From Hungatella sp. (GTDB lineage: Bacteria > Bacillota > Clostridia > Lachnospirales > Lachnospiraceae), in contig JAAWBS010000037.1 in the NCBI GenBank assembly GCA_022792815.1, forward strand, positions 1-64,000: a stretch of 64,000 nt of DNA. The letters are read 5' to 3'. Within the stretch, counting starts at the first letter, position 1. Each line of letters begins with the position of its first letter. Under the pieces are notes generated by a model, which was not told the origin of the DNA, did not search any database, and saw only the letters and a program-made list of their open reading frames with translations. Below are positions 50,801 to 59,502 of the stretch, in pieces. Made by a program: the position numbers and the translations under genes.

Positions 50801-52147
50801 CTACATCTGCCCCAGCACCGCTGTCTCCACATCCTGAACAGTGGGGGGCGGCGACAGCCAGCCGTCATCAAACATAGACATCTGCCGATAGCTTCCCGAT
50901 GTACCGATATCCCACACCTTCCGGCGCTCCTCTCCCACCAACTGGCTGGTGATAAAGTCCTGATCCACCTTCACCGGGTACATCATCCGTCCTCTGCAGG
51001 TGATAAAGTACACTGCCCGCTTCAGCGCGACCCCAAGCTTCTTTAGGTCGGGAAAATCCAGGGCTGCGGCTCTCCTGGCCGCCACGATCCTCTTCGCCGA
51101 CTTGACACCGATCCCCGGCACTCTGAGGATGGTCTGATAGTCTGCCCGGTTGATCTCCACGGGAAAGAGCTCCAAGTGGCGCAGAGCCCAGTCACACTTA
51201 GGGTCTAAGAGCACATTGAAATGGGGCTGTCTCTCCGTCAGCAGCTCATCTGCCGCAAATCCGTAAAACCGTAACAGCCAGTCTGCCTGATACAGTCTGT
51301 GCTCCCGCAAAAGAGGCGGCCCTCCCGGCAGCACGGGAAGACGGCTGTCATCGTTGACACGGACAAAGGCGGAATAGAACACTCTCCTTAAGTCATAATT
51401 CCGATACAGGGCCTCTGCCACCTTGATCATCTGATAATCGTTCTCCGGTGTGGCTCCCACGATCATCTGGGTGCTCTGGCCTGCCGGCACAAACCTCTGC
51501 CCTCTCTCATAGGGAATCATCTCCAGCTTTCTGGTCCGTATGCCGTTCTGAATCTGCCTCATAGGCCCCAGGATCCTGGTGCGTGACTTGGATGGGGCCA
51601 GGCTCTTTAGGCCCTCTGCCGTAGGAAGTTCCAGATTGACACTCATACGGTCCGCCAGGAACCCCACCTTCTCGATCAGCACCGGGTCCGCACCGGGGAT
51701 GGCCTTCACATGGATGTACCCGTTAAACCGGCACTCGCCTCGCAGCTTTCTCAAGGTCTGGTAGATCAGATCCATGGTATAGTCCGGGCTGTGCAGAATG
51801 CCGGAGCTCAAGAACAGCCCTTCAATGTAGTTGCGCCGGTAGAACTCCATGGTCAGGGTGCAGACCTCGTCAGGAGTGAAGGCGGTGCGCACCACATCAT
51901 TGGAACGCCGGTTGACACAGTATCGGCAGTCATAGATACACTGATTGGTAAACAATATTTTAAGAAGAGAAATACACCTTCCGTCCGCCGCAAAACTGTG
52001 ACAGAGCCCGGCCGACACCGCATTCCCCAACATCCCTTTCTTTCCCTTTCGGTCCACACCGCTGGACGTGCAGGACACATCGTACTTGGCCGCATCCGAC
52101 AGGATCGCCAGCTTTTCCTGTAAATCCATCTGTTCCTGAATCAACAT
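50801..52147 (-). CDS. TIGR03916-type radical SAM protein for DNA modification/repair
   Basis: A 448-aa radical SAM enzyme. The Fe-S cysteines 70, 74 and 77 are in FTNQCIYDCRYCVNRRS (C-x3-C-x2-C). A helix-hairpin-helix DNA-binding motif near the C-terminus is ILRVPGIGVKSAKRIVAARR, with FPDLKKLGVALKRAVYFITC after it. The family is predicted to modify or repair a DNA base. The start has TTGGAGG before the ATG. Its promoter is bracketed by two GAAC-N4-GTTC-type sites, which implies SOS control and supports a repair role. Confidence 0.88.
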   Translation of the reverse strand: MLIQEQMDLQEKLAILSDAAKYDVSCTSSGVDRKGKKGMLGNAVSAGLCHSFAADGRCISLLKILFTNQCIYDCRYCVNRRSNDVVRTAFTPDEVCTLTMEFYRRNYIEGLFLSSGILHSPDYTMDLIYQTLRKLRGECRFNGYIHVKAIPGADPVLIEKVGFLADRMSVNLELPTAEGLKSLAPSKSRTRILGPMRQIQNGIRTRKLEMIPYERGQRFVPAGQSTQMIVGATPENDYQMIKVAEALYRNYDLRRVFYSAFVRVNDDSRLPVLPGGPPLLREHRLYQADWLLRFYGFAADELLTERQPHFNVLLDPKCDWALRHLELFPVEINRADYQTILRVPGIGVKSAKRIVAARRAAALDFPDLKKLGVALKRAVYFITCRGRMMYPVKVDQDFITSQLVGEERRKVWDIGTSGSYRQMSMFDDGWLSPPPTVQDVETAVLGQM

Positions 52148-52165
52148 CTCTCATCCTCCAAGTGC

Positions 52166-52233
52166 AAACATATGTTCTTTCCCATTATACCATTTGCAAC
52201 TGTAAAATGCAACTGTTTTTAGAACATTTGTTC
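52166..52233 (-). promoter_or_regulatory. SOS-type promoter with two LexA boxes
   Basis: The promoter is TTGCAT (complement 52207-52212), a 17-base spacer and TATAAT (complement 52184-52189). A perfect Gram-positive LexA box GAACATTTGTTC lies at 52222-52233, just upstream of the -35. A second, AAACATATGTTC, with one changed base, lies at 52166-52177, just after the -10. Confidence 0.78.
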
Positions 52234-52272
52234 TTGATTTATTTCCGGCCAATGGATTTCTGCCCTCGCATC

Positions 52273-52308
52273 AAAACAGAGGGCGGAGAAAGACTCCTCT
52301 CTCCGCCC
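52273..52308 (-). terminator. Terminator after galE
   Basis: GGGCGGAGA (52281-52289) pairs with TCTCCGCCC (52300-52308), followed leftward by CTGTTTTG. Confidence 0.75.
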
Positions 52309-52340
52309 CCTGAGACTGCTTCTTTGCCGCTTTATTGAAT

Positions 52341-53360
52341 CTACTGCTCATACCCTTCCGGGTTATTCTTCTGCCATCTCCAGGAATCCTGGCACATCTC
52401 CTTGATCCCTCTCGCAGCCTTCCAGCCGAGCTCTGCCCCGGCCTTCGACGGATCCGCGTAGCAGGCAGGCACGTCTCCGGCCCGGCGGTCCTTGAAGACA
52501 TAGTTGATCTTTAAGTCGTTGGCCTCCTCAAAGGCGTTGATCACGTCCAGAACGCTGTATCCGGTTCCCGTGCCCAGATTGTAGATCCACACGCCGCCCT
52601 CGCTCTTCTCCAGCTTCTGGAGAGCCTTCACATGGCCGTCCGCCAGGTCCACCACATGGATGTAGTCTCTGATACAGGTTCCGTCCGGTGTATCGTAGTC
52701 ATTGCCGAACACGCCCAGGCACACCAGCTTGCCCACGGCCACCTGAGTGATGTAGGGAAGAAGGTTGTTGGGGATTCCCTTGGGATTCTCGCCGATCCTT
52801 CCGGACTCGTGAGCTCCGATGGGGTTGAAATACCGAAGGAGCATGATCTGCCACTCCGGATCCGCCGTGTGAAGATCGGTCAGAACCTGCTCCAGCATGC
52901 CCTTGGTGCGGCCGTAGGGATTGGTGATCTCGCCCTTGGGGCACTCCTCCGTGATGGGCACGAAGGCGGGATTGCCGTACACCGTGGCGGAGGAACTGAA
53001 CACGATGCTCTTCACCCCGTGCTTCCTCATCTCGTCACAGAGAATCAGGGTTCCCGTGATGTTGTTGTGGTAATACTCCAGAGGCTTAAACACAGACTCA
53101 CCCACTGCCTTCAATCCGGCAAAATGGATGACGGAATCAATCTTTTCATTGTCAAACACCTTCTTGACCGCCGGCTGGTCCAGGAGATCCACTTTATAAA
53201 AGGTTACCTTTTTCCCGGTGATCTCCTCCACCCGGTTCAAGGATTCCTGACAGGAATTACAGAGGTTGTCCAGTACCACCACATCGTACCCTGCGTTCAG
53301 CAGTTCCACGCAGGTATGGCTGCCGATATATCCGGCGCCGCCAGTTACCAAGATTGCCAT
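52341..53360 (-). CDS. galE: UDP-glucose 4-epimerase
   Basis: A 339-aa NAD-dependent epimerase of the SDR family converting UDP-galactose to UDP-glucose. The Rossmann motif [11 protein letters not shown] is at the N-terminus. The catalytic Ser is in [10 protein letters not shown] and the YxxxK pair in [26 protein letters not shown] is conserved in the family. The start is the ATG at 53360 with GGAGG before it; the frame upstream is not used. It may also supply sugars for wall polysaccharides, since no gal genes lie nearby. Confidence 0.94.
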   Translation of the reverse strand: MAILVTGGAGYIGSHTCVELLNAGYDVVVLDNLCNSCQESLNRVEEITGKKVTFYKVDLLDQPAVKKVFDNEKIDSVIHFAGLKAVGESVFKPLEYYHNNITGTLILCDEMRKHGVKSIVFSSSATVYGNPAFVPITEECPKGEITNPYGRTKGMLEQVLTDLHTADPEWQIMLLRYFNPIGAHESGRIGENPKGIPNNLLPYITQVAVGKLVCLGVFGNDYDTPDGTCIRDYIHVVDLADGHVKALQKLEKSEGGVWIYNLGTGTGYSVLDVINAFEEANDLKINYVFKDRRAGDVPACYADPSKAGAELGWKAARGIKEMCQDSWRWQKNNPEGYEQ

Positions 53361-53408
53361 ATCGTTTTCCTCCATTTCTGATGGCTCTCTATAAAGAATA
53401 TGAAGCAA

Positions 53409-53437
53409 GCCTTCCCCTCTATTATAAAGGGGAAGGC
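53409..53437 (-). terminator. Terminator of the PTS operon
   Basis: GCCTTCCCCT (53409-53418) pairs perfectly with AGGGGAAGGC (53428-53437). The T-run is weak (TTGCTTC). It lies between the EIICB stop and the galE start. Confidence 0.7.
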
Positions 53438-53486
53438 CCGGAAAGACAATGCTATTTTGTATCCTTTATTTATAAAATTATCTTGT

Positions 53487-54941
53487 TTATTTGCACAATT
53501 TCTTAAACTCGTCAGCCACAAACTGCACCTGAGTTCCCACGATAACCTGCACGGAATTCTTGCCTGGACGGATGACGCCGGCCACGCCTGCGGACTTGAT
53601 CTTCTTCTCGTCCACGCCCGTGTAATCCTTGATCTCCAGACGGAGTCTGGTGATACAGTTGTCGATGGAGGTGACGTTGGCAGCTCCGCCTACGCCTTCC
53701 AGGATGATCCTGGCAACCTCGGTAAAGTCGTTGTTGGCCAGAACAACCTGAGTCTCGTCGTCGTCGTCCTCACGGCCGGGAGTCTTTAAGTTGAACTTGG
53801 TGATCACAATCCGGAACACCAGATAATAGACAACGCCTACCACCACGCCGATGGGGATCAGGAACCAGGGGTTCTGAGCCAGCGGAGTGAAGGAGCTGAG
53901 CACCATATCCACGGCGCCGCCGGAGAAGGAGAAGCCTGCACGGATGGGAAGAGCCACGGTGATGCCTGCGGTAATACCGGCCAGCAGAGCGTGTACCACG
54001 TACAGTCCGGGAGCCAGGAACATAAATGCGAACTCAATGGGCTCTGTAACGCCTGTGAAGAAGGAACAGAAGGCTGCGGAAAACAGAAGGCCGTAAGCCA
54101 TTTTCTTCTTCTCGGGTTTTGCGGTCTGATACATAGCCAGACACGCCGCCGGGAGACCGAACATCATGAACGGGAAGAAGCCCGTCATGTACATACCGGT
54201 CTGACCGAAGACGCCGGTGTTGCCCCAGAAGTTGCCCAGGTCATTGATGCCCGCCACGTCAAACCAGAATACGGAGTTCAGTGCGTGGTGCAGTCCGAAA
54301 GGAATCAGCAGACGGTTAAAGAACGCGTAGATTCCTGCGCCCAGAGCGCCCATGCCGATAAACGCCTTGCCCATGGCCACCAGTGCACCGTACACGATGG
54401 GCCATACGATAAACAGAACCAGGGAAGCCACGATGGAATACAGGGCCGTAAAGATGGCCACCGCTCTCTTGCCGCTGAAAAACGCCAGGGCGTCCGGAAG
54501 CCTTACGCCTTTGTACTTGTTATAGCAGGTAGCGCCGATGAGACCGGAGATGATACCCACAAACTGGTTCACGATCTTGCCGAAAGCCGGGTCTGCCTCT
54601 TTGCCTGTGATACCTGCAACCGTGCCGCTGCTGAGAAGGGTGGTGATCATGTACATGGACACCAGACCGGCCAGTGCAGCCGCGCCGTCGTTGTCATCTG
54701 CCATGCCCACGGCCACTCCGATGGCAAACAGCCATGACATATTGTCAATCAGCGCTCCGCCTGCCTTGATGAGGAACAGACCTGCAGAATACAAAAATCC
54801 TCCTGCCGTAAAGCCCTGAACCTCGCCTGCCATGGCAGCCGGCGCCAGTATGTATCCGATACCCATGAGAATACCGCAAATGGGCAGACACGCTACGGGA
54901 AGCATCAACGACTTACCAAGTTTCTGAAAATACTTCATCAT
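53487..54941 (-). CDS. PTS EIICB, glucose/N-acetylglucosamine family
   Basis: A 484-aa membrane transporter. EIIC has about ten segments, starting KSLMLPVACLPICGILMGIGY, with the substrate signature FMMFGLPAACLAMYQ and GVTEPIEFAFMFLAP. The C-terminal EIIB has the phosphocysteine in SIDNCITRLRLEI. There is no fused EIIA; a separate EIIA gene is two genes upstream. It phosphorylates the sugar during import. Glucose, GlcNAc and maltose types are not separable here, though a LicT regulator is more typical of glucosides. Confidence 0.88.
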   Translation of the reverse strand: MMKYFQKLGKSLMLPVACLPICGILMGIGYILAPAAMAGEVQGFTAGGFLYSAGLFLIKAGGALIDNMSWLFAIGVAVGMADDNDGAAALAGLVSMYMITTLLSSGTVAGITGKEADPAFGKIVNQFVGIISGLIGATCYNKYKGVRLPDALAFFSGKRAVAIFTALYSIVASLVLFIVWPIVYGALVAMGKAFIGMGALGAGIYAFFNRLLIPFGLHHALNSVFWFDVAGINDLGNFWGNTGVFGQTGMYMTGFFPFMMFGLPAACLAMYQTAKPEKKKMAYGLLFSAAFCSFFTGVTEPIEFAFMFLAPGLYVVHALLAGITAGITVALPIRAGFSFSGGAVDMVLSSFTPLAQNPWFLIPIGVVVGVVYYLVFRIVITKFNLKTPGREDDDDETQVVLANNDFTEVARIILEGVGGAANVTSIDNCITRLRLEIKDYTGVDEKKIKSAGVAGVIRPGKNSVQVIVGTQVQFVADEFKKLCK

Positions 54942-55006
54942 AATAAAAACTCCTTTCCTGCGGCCATAGGACCGCCTGCTTGGTTTATTTAAATCCCGGT
55001 CGGGAT

Positions 55007-55267
55007 CTAAATCATAGTGCCGTTCAAAGCTTTTTCAATCTCCTCCGAAATCTCCTGCTCCCGCGCTCCCTCTGCTGTTATGATAATCTCGTCGCCATAT
55101 CGGGCTCCGAGAGACATGATTTCCAGAATGTTTCCCCCATCTGCAGTCTCTCCCCGATATTCCAGCGTCACTGAAGTCTCACTGTCTCTGCATGCCATGA
55201 CTACCTTTGCGGAATTCCTGGCATGAATTCCCTCCAAATCCTTTAGTACAAAGATCCTCCTGACCAT
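55007..55267 (-). CDS. HPr-family phosphocarrier lacking the Ser46 site
   Basis: An 86-aa HPr paralog. The phosphorylation site His15 is intact in GIHARNSAKVV (HPr has GIHARPA). At position 46, where HPr has the serine phosphorylated by HPr kinase, this protein has Asn46 (GGNILEIMSLG). So it should carry phosphate for transport but not act with CcpA in catabolite repression. It is encoded between the EIIA and EIICB genes, so it may be dedicated to this transporter. Confidence 0.85.
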   Translation of the reverse strand: MVRRIFVLKDLEGIHARNSAKVVMACRDSETSVTLEYRGETADGGNILEIMSLGARYGDEIIITAEGAREQEISEEIEKALNGTMI

Positions 55268-55276
55268 AAAACCTGC

Positions 55277-55792
55277 CTATAACTCAATGATCGGATCCAA
55301 CGCCTTCACTTCCATGCCGCTGTGGCACACCATATTGGGGAAGGAAGGAGTATTGCAGATGATCACCGGGGTGGTCACATCGTACCCCGCCGCCTTCACC
55401 TGCTCCAAATCCACTTCCACCAGCGTATCTCCCGCCTTCACCGCGTCCCCCTGGGCCACACAGGCCCGGAAGTACCGGCCTTTTAGATTTACCGTGTCCA
55501 GCCCGATGTGGACGATCAGCTCCGCACCGGAGTCCGTCTTTAAACTGACTGCGTGGCCGGTCTCAAACATGACCGCCACCGTACCTGCCGCCGGAGCCAC
55601 GATGGTCCCGGACGTGGGGACGATGGCCACCCCTTTGCCCAGAATCTCCTGGCTGAAGGTAGGGTCCGCCACCTCGCTCATGGGGATGGCCTTTCCCGAC
55701 ACAGGCGCCAGAATCACCTTCTTCTCCTCCTGCCCGCCAAACAGCTTCTTCAGTGAACCAAACAAGTAAACCGCCTCTCTTTCTCTACACAT
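55277..55792 (-). CDS. PTS EIIA, glucose family
   Basis: A 171-aa soluble EIIA-Glc-type protein. The typical core begins VILAPVSGKAIPMSEVADPTFSQ and has the active histidine in VHIGLDTVNLKG; FETGHAV holds the second conserved His. It passes phosphate from HPr to the EIIB domain. It overlaps the stop of licT by 8 bases (ATGTGTAG) if the ATG is used; a TTG at 55765 with GAGAGGCGG before it is an alternative start. Confidence 0.9.
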   Translation of the reverse strand: MCREREAVYLFGSLKKLFGGQEEKKVILAPVSGKAIPMSEVADPTFSQEILGKGVAIVPTSGTIVAPAAGTVAVMFETGHAVSLKTDSGAELIVHIGLDTVNLKGRYFRACVAQGDAVKAGDTLVEVDLEQVKAAGYDVTTPVIICNTPSFPNMVCHSGMEVKALDPIIEL

Positions 55793-56612
55793 GCACCCTC
55801 TTGATGTGCACGGCTAAATATGACACTTCCTCATCAGTTACATAATGCTCATACTTCTCCCGGATATAATCCCGGATCTTTAAACTGCACTTATATTCCT
55901 CCGGGTACATCCCGGCGATCATGCGGGAGAACTCCAGGTTCTCTCCGTTAAGCAGCTCCCTGCAGTAGATCCGCTCTGCCAGAAATCTCAGATGGGTGAT
56001 CAGCCGCTCATAGCTCAGAGAAGTCTCATCCAATTCGATCTGAAAATACTCTCTGATGATCCCCATGACCTCCTGAATCAGGTTGGTAATGTCTATGGTG
56101 TCCCTCATCTTGATATTATATTCCGCATTGACGATGTGAAGGGCTATGGAAGCCGCCTCATCCGCCGGAAAATGAATCCCAAGCTTTCTCTCGATCAGGG
56201 CTATGGCGTATTCGCCCACCAGGTATTCCTCTTTGTAAAAATTCTTCACTTCCCGAATCAGCGGGTTGGTAAACATCATATTGTTCTGATACCGCTCGAT
56301 GGAGAAATTAATGTGGTCCGTCAGGGTCAGATAGATGCTGTGGTTCAGCTTTCGGTTGAGCACATTCTTCGCATAGTCAATGATCTCCGCGGAGATCTGC
56401 AGGTGCTCCAGCGGCATCTGAGCCAGAAGGTTCCGGAACTTGGTGACGGTTCCCGGGTTGTCCAGGCGGAAGATCTTCTCCACCTTCTCCTCCGGGATCT
56501 CCATCCCCTTTTTCATGTGGTAACCGACCCCTCTTCCCATGATCACCACCTCGGCTCCCTCCGGATCCATGGCGCTCACCACATTGTTGTTGATGACCTT
56601 ATCGACTTTCAT
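55785..56612 (-). CDS. LicT/BglG-family transcription antiterminator
   Basis: A 275-aa RNA-binding regulator. The CAT domain at 1-55 (VINNNVVSAMDPEGAEVVIMG) binds the RAT stem. Two PRD domains follow with the regulatory histidines in YLTLTDHINFSIER, SIALHIVNAEYN, LITHLRFLAERIY and YLAVHIKRVH. When its PTS sugar is present it prevents termination in its own leader at 56639-56711. It is the first gene of the operon licT-EIIA-HPr-EIICB. Confidence 0.92.
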   Translation of the reverse strand: MKVDKVINNNVVSAMDPEGAEVVIMGRGVGYHMKKGMEIPEEKVEKIFRLDNPGTVTKFRNLLAQMPLEHLQISAEIIDYAKNVLNRKLNHSIYLTLTDHINFSIERYQNNMMFTNPLIREVKNFYKEEYLVGEYAIALIERKLGIHFPADEAASIALHIVNAEYNIKMRDTIDITNLIQEVMGIIREYFQIELDETSLSYERLITHLRFLAERIYCRELLNGENLEFSRMIAGMYPEEYKCSLKIRDYIREKYEHYVTDEEVSYLAVHIKRVHV

Positions 56613-56638
56613 ATTCCCAATTATCCTTTAAAGAAAAA

Positions 56639-56687
56639 AACCAATTTTGAACCATGGCTCTCTAAGAAGTCATATTCAAAACTGGTT
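56639..56687 (-). terminator. Regulated leader terminator of the licT operon
   Basis: AACCAATTTTGAA (56639-56651) pairs with TTCAAAACTGGTT (56675-56687), one wobble, followed leftward by a run of seven T. The far arm overlaps the RAT by four bases, so the two structures exclude each other. Confidence 0.88.
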
Positions 56688-56711
56688 TTGCCTGCTTATC
56701 AGTTACAATCC
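56684..56711 (-). promoter_or_regulatory. RAT (ribonucleic antiterminator) bound by LicT
   Basis: Read on the minus strand it starts GGATTGTAACTG and ends GCAGGCAAAACC, a close match to the LicT/SacY target. It is 28 bases long and overlaps the terminator arm. Confidence 0.88.
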
Positions 56712-56734
56712 AATCGATATGTTGTTATAGGTAT

Positions 56735-56763
56735 AATTTAGCAGATTTTTACAGGATTGTCAA
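56735..56763 (-). promoter_or_regulatory. Promoter of the licT-PTS operon
   Basis: TTGACA (complement 56758-56763), 17 bases, TAAATT (complement 56735-56740). The RAT begins about 20 bases after the likely start point. The stretch 56764-56886 is AT-rich and shows nothing else. Confidence 0.7.
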
Positions 56764-56880
56764 TTGTTTTTTATTTTTTGTTTAGATTTTCTTAATAAGT
56801 TTTCCATTGAGAGAAAATTTCTTCCGTTTTCTTCTCTTTAGAAACAGTTTCCTGATCCCACGGCAACTTATACCGCCTCT

Positions 56881-56914
56881 AAGAAAAAAGCCATAGATTT
56901 TACTCTATGACTTT
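56881..56914 (-). terminator. Terminator of the apiose-type operon
   Basis: AAAGCCATAGA (56887-56897) pairs with TCTATGACTTT (56904-56914) with one wobble. Leftward it is followed by TTTTTTC. It lies 9 bases past the last gene of the operon. Confidence 0.85.
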
Positions 56915-56922
56915 CTCCCCAT

Positions 56923-58197
56923 CTACACCCTTTTCCCTATGATCAGCACGTCCTCCTCCAGATTGTGCATCTTGACAAAGCTTTTCCCATCATGAAAGTC
57001 CACATCCGGGTAGAGAACCTTTCTCTCCGCCAGATCGATCACGATAAACCGGTACCCGCTGTAATCTCCCCGAAGCCTTACAGTGGTGTTGGAAGGCACA
57101 TAGATGAGCACAAAGGAATCATCCTCCGACCTGGCCACCCGGATTTCCTCGGTCCCGTTTTCACAGACATCGATAATGGGAATCAGATGATCCCACTGAT
57201 AAGTCTCAAACAGGTATTTCAGATATCCGTAATCCCAAGCTCCCGGAAACTTTACCGCATCCTCCCAAGGCATAGGCGCATCAAACCCCTCTCCCAGAAG
57301 ACTTCCAAAAGCCTTTCCTGCCTTGTGCCAACTCCACACCCCGTGAGCCCCATAGGTGATGCCTGCACAGGCTCCGGACAGGATACTGAGCCAAGCCGCA
57401 CGCCGGATATCTCTCCTCGAGAACCGTCCGTACATCCGGCGGCTGAATCCCATCTGTTCATAACAAGGTTCACTGTTGATCACAGGCTTTTTTGGATATT
57501 CATCATAATACCTCCGAGCCAGAAGATAGGGCATAGCCGGATTTTGGGCATTGTGTCCCGACTGATACATGTAAAAGTCCATCTGATCCAGGAACACCTC
57601 CGGGATTTCCTCCAATCGTCCCTTGATGTGAAGAGTCTTTAGGGTATCCGGACTAAGCTGACAGATCCTGTCCATCACCTTCTTGTAGTAGGCGATGCTT
57701 CGGTCCGTATCAAAATCCGTATCCCCGCTGATGATATAGACGGGCTTAAACTCGTCAAACGTCTCGTACTGCTTATCCACCAGCTCCTCGAGGAAATCGT
57801 ACTCCATCACATTGCAGTCCTTCAGCCTGCTGGCCCAGGTGTCCGGCACATAGTTGCTCCACAAAAGCACTAAGGCCAGCTCAAATCCTTTCTCCGCCGC
57901 CATGCGGCACATCACCTTTGCCCGGTCAAAATACTCCTGATTCCAGGTGCTGAACCGAAACACCTGATTGTCCTCGGTAGGAAACGGATACAGATTCAGA
58001 TCCGACCCGGACCTGTCCCACTGAGGCAGAGTATTGATCTGAAGCACGTTGAATCCCTGGTACTTCCTCTGAGTCAGATAATACTCCCACTCCTCCAAGG
58101 ACACATTGGTAAAGGCACTCCAGACGGTATCTGCCAGATAAAAAAACGGTTTTTTATCCCTCTCAAAGCTTCTTTTGTTTTTGCTGACCGTAATCAT
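56923..58197 (-). CDS. Apiosidase-like glycoside hydrolase (DUF4038, GH140-like)
   Basis: A 424-aa TIM-barrel enzyme. The start FERDKKPFFYLADTVWSAFTNVSLEEWEYYL is typical of DUF4038 domains. Likely catalytic acids are Asp159 in YIISGDTDFD and Glu243 in VINSEPCYE. A small C-terminal beta domain follows from about residue 340. GH140 enzymes release D-apiose from rhamnogalacturonan II side chains. This protein has no signal peptide, so it would act on an imported apioside. It is last in an operon with a cellobiose-type EIIC, a sugar kinase, a split transketolase and an isomerase. Confidence 0.8.
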   Translation of the reverse strand: MITVSKNKRSFERDKKPFFYLADTVWSAFTNVSLEEWEYYLTQRKYQGFNVLQINTLPQWDRSGSDLNLYPFPTEDNQVFRFSTWNQEYFDRAKVMCRMAAEKGFELALVLLWSNYVPDTWASRLKDCNVMEYDFLEELVDKQYETFDEFKPVYIISGDTDFDTDRSIAYYKKVMDRICQLSPDTLKTLHIKGRLEEIPEVFLDQMDFYMYQSGHNAQNPAMPYLLARRYYDEYPKKPVINSEPCYEQMGFSRRMYGRFSRRDIRRAAWLSILSGACAGITYGAHGVWSWHKAGKAFGSLLGEGFDAPMPWEDAVKFPGAWDYGYLKYLFETYQWDHLIPIIDVCENGTEEIRVARSEDDSFVLIYVPSNTTVRLRGDYSGYRFIVIDLAERKVLYPDVDFHDGKSFVKMHNLEEDVLIIGKRV

Positions 58198-58219
58198 AAG
58201 AAACTCCTCTCCTCAAAAC

Positions 58220-59479
58220 TCAGTCTTCCTGCCCCTGCTGCTCTTCTTTCAATGCCATGGCATCCGCTTTCTTCAGAAACGGCAGATATATGGCACACCC
58301 GATGACCACCAGCACGATCTGCAAAAGGGCAGCTCTCCATCCCCCGGCGATAAACCCACTGGCCACCACCGGCATGCCGAAAGGCACCTGAACACCGCTT
58401 AATTTGGGCACCAGGCCGATCGCCATAGCGCCGTAAGCCACAGCCACCTGAACCAGCGGCACGGTGATGAAGGGGACTGCCATCAGGGGATTCAGCACCA
58501 TAGGCATACCGAAGACCACCGGCTCGTTGATGGTAAAGCAGCCCGGAACCAGAGATAACTTTCCGATGGCTTTGTGCTTCTCGGCCTTGCAGAAGAATAC
58601 TAAAAGGATGCATAAGGACAGGGTTCCTCCCGCTCCTCCGATGCCGGCAAACAGGCTGTAAAAGGTCTTTCCTAAGATATTGGGCAGCTGAGAGTTGGGG
58701 ATTCCGGCCGCCACCGCCTCCATCTGAATGGTGTCAAGAGGCAGATACAGGGCATTGATAAAGGCCGAGATCACCAGAGAACCGTGGATCCCGAAGAACC
58801 ACAAAAACATCTGGAACAGCACCAAAATCAGCAGAGAGAACACATTGTTGCTGAGGCTCTGTAAGGGAGCTGCCAGGATCGCATAGATCATTTCCGCAAA
58901 AGACCCCCATGGAGTGAAGGAAAACACGACAGCCACGGCCACAAAGACACAGCCTGCCATAATGGCCGGAAACAGGCTGGAAAATGTGGTGGCAACCACA
59001 GGAGGAACACTCTCCGGCATCTTGATGGTAAATCCCTTCTGCTTAAACAGAACATAGAGCCTAGTGGCAGCCAGGGAAACGATCATACCGGTGAAAAGAC
59101 CTTTGGCTCCCAGCCATCCGATATCCAGATAACTGGCCCCCTCCACATTGGCCATGGGGGTCACGATAAGGAAAGCAAACAGGGAAATCAGTCCTGCCGG
59201 AAGGCCTCCCTCGTGAAACTCGTCGGCCAGGCGGTAGGCAATCATAAATACAGCATACAGTGTCATACAGCTGGTTGTCAATGTAGAAGTCGCCATCAGA
59301 TAGGGACGAACTCCCGTGTTGCTTAAAATATCTTTCCAGCCCGGAATTGGAAGCACTGCCACCAGAAGGGCCAGAGACCCGATCATCAGGATGGGCAGAA
59401 GAGCCATGAGTCCGTTGGATATGGATTTCAAATACTTGTTTCCCTGAACTGCTAATGCGATTTCCTGAACCTTTTCCAT
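58220..59479 (-). CDS. PTS EIIC, lactose/cellobiose family, without partner subunits
   Basis: A 419-aa membrane protein with about ten segments. Family marks are LMALLPILMIGSLALLV, then FLWFFGIHGSL and CFTINEPVVFGMPMVLNP. It should import a disaccharide or glycoside, but no EIIA or EIIB gene is beside it, so it must borrow them from elsewhere or work as a facilitator. In this operon its cargo may be an apiosyl glycoside. It lies 22 bases before the GH140-like gene. Confidence 0.88.
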   Translation of the reverse strand: MEKVQEIALAVQGNKYLKSISNGLMALLPILMIGSLALLVAVLPIPGWKDILSNTGVRPYLMATSTLTTSCMTLYAVFMIAYRLADEFHEGGLPAGLISLFAFLIVTPMANVEGASYLDIGWLGAKGLFTGMIVSLAATRLYVLFKQKGFTIKMPESVPPVVATTFSSLFPAIMAGCVFVAVAVVFSFTPWGSFAEMIYAILAAPLQSLSNNVFSLLILVLFQMFLWFFGIHGSLVISAFINALYLPLDTIQMEAVAAGIPNSQLPNILGKTFYSLFAGIGGAGGTLSLCILLVFFCKAEKHKAIGKLSLVPGCFTINEPVVFGMPMVLNPLMAVPFITVPLVQVAVAYGAMAIGLVPKLSGVQVPFGMPVVASGFIAGGWRAALLQIVLVVIGCAIYLPFLKKADAMALKEEQQGQED

Positions 59480-59502
59480 AAATTAACCTCCATTTCTGGT
59501 AT

